From contig NC_037603.1 of NCBI RefSeq assembly GCF_003073045.1, positions 19,226,192 to 19,290,191 on the forward strand: 64,000 nt of DNA, written 5' to 3'. Each line of letters opens with the position of its first letter. The first letter of the stretch is position 1. Below, piece by piece: positions 63,475-64,000 of this stretch. This DNA comes from Pomacea canaliculata. Its lineage: Eukaryota > Mollusca > Gastropoda > Architaenioglossa > Ampullariidae. Position numbers and translations under genes: made by a program. The notes below the pieces were generated by a model, which saw nothing but the letters and a program-made list of their open reading frames with translations, had not been told where the DNA came from and made no database searches.

Positions 63475-64000
63475 GTAAGTTTCTGAATCAAATCTTTTAT
63501 CCAACAAGTTGTTGTGGAAATACTTTCTTGGGAACTAACTGCGCCTTAGTCTGGGCAACAAGAGTATCTTAGCGTAAAGCTTGTGTGCTTGGTGGTGTGA
63601 TTTATGTGTCCGCATGAGCGTTTGTGCTTGTGTAGTCCTTTGTACTAACCACATCCATGCACCTATTTGTATTTTTATACTCTACTTCATTTGCATACCG
63701 TTTCAACCCCGTGCCTTTCTGACAACTTTCACTACATTTCAACTAGGATTTTCTTTCACAAAATCGAGCAAAGTTGTCCATCTACCTTGAAGACGAAGTG
63801 TCACCTGTTGTACACCTGTAATGACGAAACCTTTGCTGTTATGCATGACAAACCTTTTCCTCCTTGTACTCATGGCGACAAAGTCTTGGCTTTGACTCAC
63901 GACAAATGAGTATTTCCTCAAACACCTGTGTTCTGGCAGTCTAAGGCTTTCATTCTTCGTCATCTATTGCTCCCTAACCCTCTCACGACGATTTGTTGTT

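Overview
The window looks like animal nuclear DNA, most likely from an invertebrate and probably a gastropod or other mollusc. It is AT-rich, its genes are split into many short exons with GT-AG introns, the spacers are full of microsatellites, and LINE and Mutator-type transposon relics are present. The taxon is an inference. Nothing bacterial or organellar was seen.

The main content is a tandem, same-strand cluster of related genes for membrane-anchored mucin-like proteins. The full pattern is: a short cytosolic N-terminal tail, one transmembrane segment preceded by basic residues (type II orientation), a conserved 21-base micro-exon, a SEA domain with a G-S-I-I-V autocleavage site, a chitin-binding type-2 (peritrophin/CBM14) domain, a Ser/Thr-rich stretch, and a second chitin-binding domain. 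Copy 1 (2-4269, 5' end outside the window) and copy 2 (13322-17959, complete, 439 residues) read cleanly. Copy 3 (27090-35003) carries a single 3.1-kb exon with about 940 residues of modular mucin repeats, but has two apparent frame breaks in its domain exons. Copy 4 (40782-45738) is recognisable exon by exon but interrupted many times. Copies 5 (47704-51046) and 6 (54231-57499) keep the membrane segment and mucin exons, with two unrelated 27-base/9-residue minisatellites, but show no SEA or chitin-binding exons. The array therefore seems to run from intact to decayed, although unpolished indel errors could explain part of this.

Between copies 1 and 2, on the opposite strand, lies a four-exon gene (6109-9461) for an unrecognised 233-residue protein with a signal peptide, a coiled-coil-like glycosylated region and C-terminal membrane segments. 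A 401-bp Mutator-type foldback MITE with 9-bp target duplications sits in its first intron. A 946-bp relative with a MULE transposase remnant lies at 25200-26145. A roughly 450-bp spacer segment is duplicated upstream of copies 2 and 3. At the right edge a further plus-strand gene begins (about 62276-63474 and beyond).

If translated as read, the cluster would place cleavable, chitin-binding mucins on a cell surface, plausibly an epithelium facing chitinous material. All exon models were built by eye from splice sites, phase continuity and paralogue comparison.
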